NCBI GenBank assembly: GCA_020349865.1 | Contig: CP070700.1 | Location: 2,353,051-2,363,502, forward strand | Reading direction: 5' to 3' | DNA: 10,452 nucleotides | Source of the DNA: Desulfobacteraceae bacterium | GTDB lineage: Bacteria > Desulfobacterota > DSM-4660 > Desulfatiglandales > Desulfatiglandaceae | Shown: piece after piece, positions 7,601 through 10,452 of the stretch | How positions within the stretch are numbered: the first letter of the stretch is position 1 | Layout of the letters: each line of letters starts with the position of its first letter | Notes under the pieces: model-generated | What the model was told of the DNA's origin: nothing | The model's database searches: none | Seen by the model: only the letters and a program-made list of their open reading frames with translations | Program-made: the position numbers and the translations under genes

Positions 7601-7686
7601 GTTACCGCTAAAATAACCGGCAGTTAAAATCGGTGTGGGGCGTAGCAGAACACCGATTTTAACTGTCCGGTTCATTAACGGGTTAT
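7601..7686. repeat. Long near-perfect inverted repeat between DUF6544 and amidohydrolase genes
   Basis: AACCGG + CAGTTAAAATCGGTGT (7615-7636) is the reverse complement of 7650-7672 except for one bulged T at 7666, giving a 22-bp stem with a 13-base GC-rich loop (7637-7649). Complementarity continues imperfectly outward (about 13 of 20 positions) to 7601 and 7686. On the - strand it begins about 50 bases after the DUF6544 stop and is followed by TTATTTTAG, so it may end that transcript. The stem is far longer than an ordinary terminator, and a mobile-element or dispersed-repeat origin is possible. Confidence 0.8.
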
Positions 7687-7721
7687 ATTCTTTGTCCTTA
7701 ATAAGTTATAGAAATCTTTTT

Positions 7722-8594
7722 TTAATATATTTTCAACGTATTATAGCTGATGTCCGTAACTTCTCCTTTCCAGAATTCCTCATGAGCGCCGCCGGGCAAT
7801 ATTCTTGTAATCAGAAATCTTGTAGGAACTTTAATGCCGTTGAATTCCTTATAGTGACTTCTCACAGCAACAGAACCTACTTTCTGAAATTTACCGTCAA
7901 TTTTATCATAACGGTCATCTGATTCATATTTTACAATTTCGCCCGTATCGTTGAAATAAAACCTGTATGTTCCTATATTATTGCCGTCAGTTACTGCAAG
8001 CTCCGAAATGTTTCCGTCAATCGGCTTCCATTTTATATATTCACACGGAAGCAGGGCTGTCGGAAACATGACTGCTTCGCCGATCCAACGGAGAAATGAG
8101 GTCTCATTAAGCTCTTTTATGTCATCTGCTTTGAGAACATTAAGTCCTGACAGCATGTTCACAAACATTCCACCTTTACCATGCCGGTATTTGTCACGTA
8201 TATCAAACCATACAGGACCCTGTTTCATAACCGCATCGAATATCATACCGGGCGGCTTTGCAGTAAAATACTGACGGGTATTCATCTCTGTCCATTCCTT
8301 CTGTTCGGGTCTTCTGAACTGTCCCGTAGCTTTCATTCTGACAAACCGGATATGTTCTTGACCATCTTTAAGAACATGTCTGAAATATCTCTGAACAGGG
8401 GCGGGGAGGTTCTCGATGTCTTTTAAAGAATAAGTCATGGCTCCTGTATTTTTTGCCACAGATATAAGTTCTTCAACTTCATTTTCAATCATCCGGTTCA
8501 TTGAATAAGAATTAATTATAATAAACAGAAGTATTCCGAATATAAAAATACATATTACTGCCGAACCAATTTTTATGAACCGTTTTTTATTCAT
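7722..8594 (-). CDS. Membrane-anchored DUF6544-type protein
   Basis: The protein has 290 residues. A basic start (MNKKRFIK) and one hydrophobic helix (about 9-29) predict a single N-terminal membrane anchor or uncleaved signal, with the rest in the periplasm. After a short helical linker comes LPAPVQRYFRHVL (63-75), followed by strands beginning VRMKATGQFRR and ending GIKVPTRFLITRILPGG. The LP-x-PV-x-RY-x-R motif followed by V-R-x-x-x-x-G-x-F-R is the pattern I associate with the uncharacterised DUF6544 family. The beta-rich body suggests a lipid- or ligand-binding fold, which is inference only. The SD is strong: GGAGG seven bases before ATG 8594. The gene lies between two lipoprotein hydrolase genes on the same strand but with large gaps, and its 5' leader carries two hairpins. 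Confidence 0.72.
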   Translation of the reverse strand: MNKKRFIKIGSAVICIFIFGILLFIIINSYSMNRMIENEVEELISVAKNTGAMTYSLKDIENLPAPVQRYFRHVLKDGQEHIRFVRMKATGQFRRPEQKEWTEMNTRQYFTAKPPGMIFDAVMKQGPVWFDIRDKYRHGKGGMFVNMLSGLNVLKADDIKELNETSFLRWIGEAVMFPTALLPCEYIKWKPIDGNISELAVTDGNNIGTYRFYFNDTGEIVKYESDDRYDKIDGKFQKVGSVAVRSHYKEFNGIKVPTRFLITRILPGGAHEEFWKGEVTDISYNTLKIY

Positions 8595-9001
8595 GATATT
8601 TCCTCCGTTTGTTCGGGGATATAACTTTGAAATCGTCTGCCTAATTGCAGTATTTATTTTACTGCATTATGACATGCGAAATCGGATTAGATTGCTAACT
8701 TGCAATCTGTTCCGCCCTATGAGGGTATTATACTGCAAATCCACAGTCTAATTCTCTTTGTTTTGTTATGACATAGGTTCGGTAGACTGCAACCAGTTTT
8801 TCCTCTTTTATCTGCCAGAGCCTTGAATTATGCTTGCTTGCCATATACAAAGCCACTCATCATTTTGATTTTTTGCATATATCTTGCCATCAAAACAACT
8901 ATATGAAATGACTAAAGAATTGTGGATATTTTCTGCCTATCTCAGGATTTCAAAGCGTTGAAATGTGCCAAACGAAAGCATTTATAAGTAGTTGCGATTT
9001 A
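8595..9001. other. Intergenic region with two small hairpins
   Basis: About 400 AT-rich bases lie between the broken serine hydrolase gene and the DUF6544 gene. Two hairpins lie in the presumed 5' leader of the latter: TGCAGT/ACTGCA (8646-8666, 9-base loop) and AGATTGC/GCAATCT (8689-8708, 6-base loop). Neither is followed by a T-run on the - strand. A 38-codon ORF on the - strand (8728-8844) reads like protein but has no SD and is left uncalled. No gene is supported. Confidence 0.5.
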
Positions 9002-10238
9002 TTATGGTAAGCTTATTTTCAACGAATAATGCTCCTTTATGCTTTTAACTCCTCTATACAAAGGCATATGTGAAGTTCGTACATTAGTTGCTAATAAAAT
9101 GGCACTCTTTTCAACAGGTGAAAGATAAACTTCTGCCATAAAAGACTTGCTTGTTCCTCCATGAGTGAGAAAACTTTCACCTTCCTTCGGTTTTACAATA
9201 AACCAACCAAGTGCATAATTTGATGAAGTAAGCGGCCAACCCATATGGTTACGCCAGAATGTAAAATACAATTTACCATAATCCCATTTTGCAGCATTAG
9301 GTGTTGTATGCAACTTCTTTAGAGTCTTAAACTTTATTAAAGTCCGACCTGTATCTTGATAAAGGTACATATGCTCAATAATAAATTTTGCCCAGTCTTT
9401 TATGGACATACTTAGAGTAGCACCAGCTGGATCTAACCAATGCATATAATCTTTTCTGACAGCAACAAGTGACAATTTACCCGCAATATGACCCCAAGGT
9501 TGTGACATCGGTTCTGATTCAGCTGGTGCCCCATATCCAGCAGTACTTAGATTTAAGGGCCTAAAAACCTTTTCTGCCATGACGTCTACGAATGTTTGCT
9601 TAGTAATCTTCTCTATCATAACACCTGCCAGTGTATAACCGGCGTTTGAATAGAGCATAACCTTTTCGAGTGGGTTGATCAATTTGTGCTGCACGATCTG
9701 TTCTAAATATACTAACCTTCCACTTTTTGGGGTATACGTACGATTTTCATCAAGGTCAGCAATGAAATTTTTTTGGTAGACCGGCTCGATGTGACAATAA
9801 TTGTTGTATGGTTATATTTTCATATTCTGAAAGCATCTTCAGATCGGGGAACACATCCCTTATGGTTGTATTCCAACTCAGGCGACCTTCTTCAACTAAT
9901 ATTGCAGCTAAAGTAGCCGTAAATGTTTTCCCACATGACCCGATTATGAATTTATCGTTCACTGTCACCCAATTAGCCGTCCCCAATTTTCTCGTCCCTA
10001 CTGCGGCAGTTGAATGAATTTTTCCATTAATTATAACGGCTGCCGCTAATGCGGGCAATCCTTCTTTGACCCGGATTGATTCAATTAATTTTCCCAAATC
10101 CCCATCCCCAGAACTTCCGGTAACAGGGGCGGGTGCTACATCAAGGGTTGTGTTCGGTGCGCATCCAAACAAACATAGTCCAATGACGATGAACCCCAAT
10201 AAGATTGTAGTCAAACGCTCATTTTTTTGTCCATGCAT
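9002..10238 (-). pseudogene. Lipoprotein serine hydrolase, beta-lactamase/class C (PBP-like) family, frameshifted
   Basis: Two - strand pieces (10238-9756 and the downstream frame ending at 9002) are one gene broken by a single extra base. Removing one A from the A7 run (T7 at 9768-9774) turns GLPKKFHC-stop into GLPKNFIADLDENRTY and joins both pieces into 411 residues, a normal family length. A signal peptide ends in the lipobox LFGC (Cys26), so the product would be lipid-anchored and periplasmic. Catalytic motifs are all present: SCGK (S101, K104), YSN (196-198 in the joined protein) and HGG (359-361); QQLLSHRAGLP is also typical. Such enzymes include class C beta-lactamases, DD-peptidases and esterases, and sequence alone does not decide. 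The upstream piece alone would make a 160-residue product lacking YSN and HGG. Either the gene is newly inactivated or this is a homopolymer sequencing error; intact motifs downstream favour error or a very recent mutation. AGGAGG lies about 10-12 bases upstream of ATG 10238. Confidence 0.85.
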
Positions 10239-10318
10239 CAGACTTTTGCTCCTCCTTTAAGCTGATCCCTTTTTGGTACTGGTGTTTATTCATCTAAATT
10301 GCTTTGGAACCTCCCCCT

Positions 10319-10369
10319 TTACGTCCCCTTTAATGAGGTAAGTGGAGTAATCAAATGTTTCTTATACAT
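10319..10369 (-). CDS. Possible 16-residue leader peptide
   Basis: ATG 10369 is preceded by AAGGAGG four bases upstream, the strongest SD in this part of the window. The frame reads MYKKHLITPLTSLKGT and stops at TAA 10321-10319, about 80 bases before the serine hydrolase start. It could be a translated leader or the start of a decayed gene. The following GGGGACGTAAAGGGGG stretch is oddly G-rich. No attenuator hairpin was identified, so function is unknown. Confidence 0.3.
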   Translation of the reverse strand: MYKKHLITPLTSLKGT

Positions 10370-10452
10370 ACCACCTCCTTTCTTTATGAAACAGCTGGAA
10401 TGTCCTTATTTCAAGTAAAGATGAAATGGCGGGCATTATTTTTCAGCAGGAA

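Noticed and set aside
7601..7686. Integron attC site
   Set aside because: The hairpin and its position between same-strand genes are suggestive, but the canonical core boxes (RYYYAAC and GTTRRRY) are not found at the ends on either strand, and no integrase is in the window.
9768..9774. Programmed -1 ribosomal frameshift at A7
   Set aside because: A -1 shift enters a frame that soon stops. Restoring the protein needs the effect of deleting one base, and no stimulatory structure was seen.

Overview
The window looks like a chromosomal segment of an anaerobic deltaproteobacterial-type bacterium (Desulfobacterota-like). This is an inference from gene content: a class II CPD photolyase, an RhlB-type DEAD-box helicase with long basic tails, a small secreted 'GPPPHA...HGYRAK' protein of a kind I associate with that group, and lipoprotein hydrolases. 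No rRNA, tRNA, CRISPR array, transposase or integrase was seen. By eye, base composition falls from fairly GC-balanced at the left end to AT-rich at the right end, and the right half reads as accessory chromosome.

Left part (1-2600, + strand). The C-terminal 334 residues of a class II DNA photolyase run in from the left edge. About 480 bases without a convincing protein gene follow. Their core (about 1141-1457) is rich in hairpins and resembles domain I of a bacterial group II intron, with no visible maturase or domain V, so it is probably an intron remnant or another structured RNA. Next come a small secreted protein (1483-1875) and a lysine-rich orphan protein (2194-2580), each with a clear Shine-Dalgarno sequence.

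Middle (2850-5750, - strand). A DEAD-box RNA helicase (RhlB-like) is followed by a THUMP-domain rRNA guanine-N2 methyltransferase (RlmL/YpsC-like). They share a strand with a 153-base gap and form a plausible RNA-processing or ribosome-maturation unit. Inverted repeats lie beyond the methyltransferase.

Right part (6030-10452, - strand). In transcription order there are: a 16-codon leader-like ORF with a strong SD; a lipoprotein serine hydrolase of the beta-lactamase/class C family, broken by one extra A in an A7 run; a membrane-anchored DUF6544-type protein; and a lipoprotein amidohydrolase. All three full-size genes encode envelope-directed proteins, but intergenic gaps of 243-407 bases holding hairpins argue for separate transcription units. 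A rho-independent terminator follows the amidohydrolase.

The observations most worth a second look are the structured RNA region, the long near-perfect inverted repeat at 7615-7672, the homopolymer frameshift at 9768-9774, and the micro-ORF at 10319-10369. I found no convincing evidence of a complete undescribed system.
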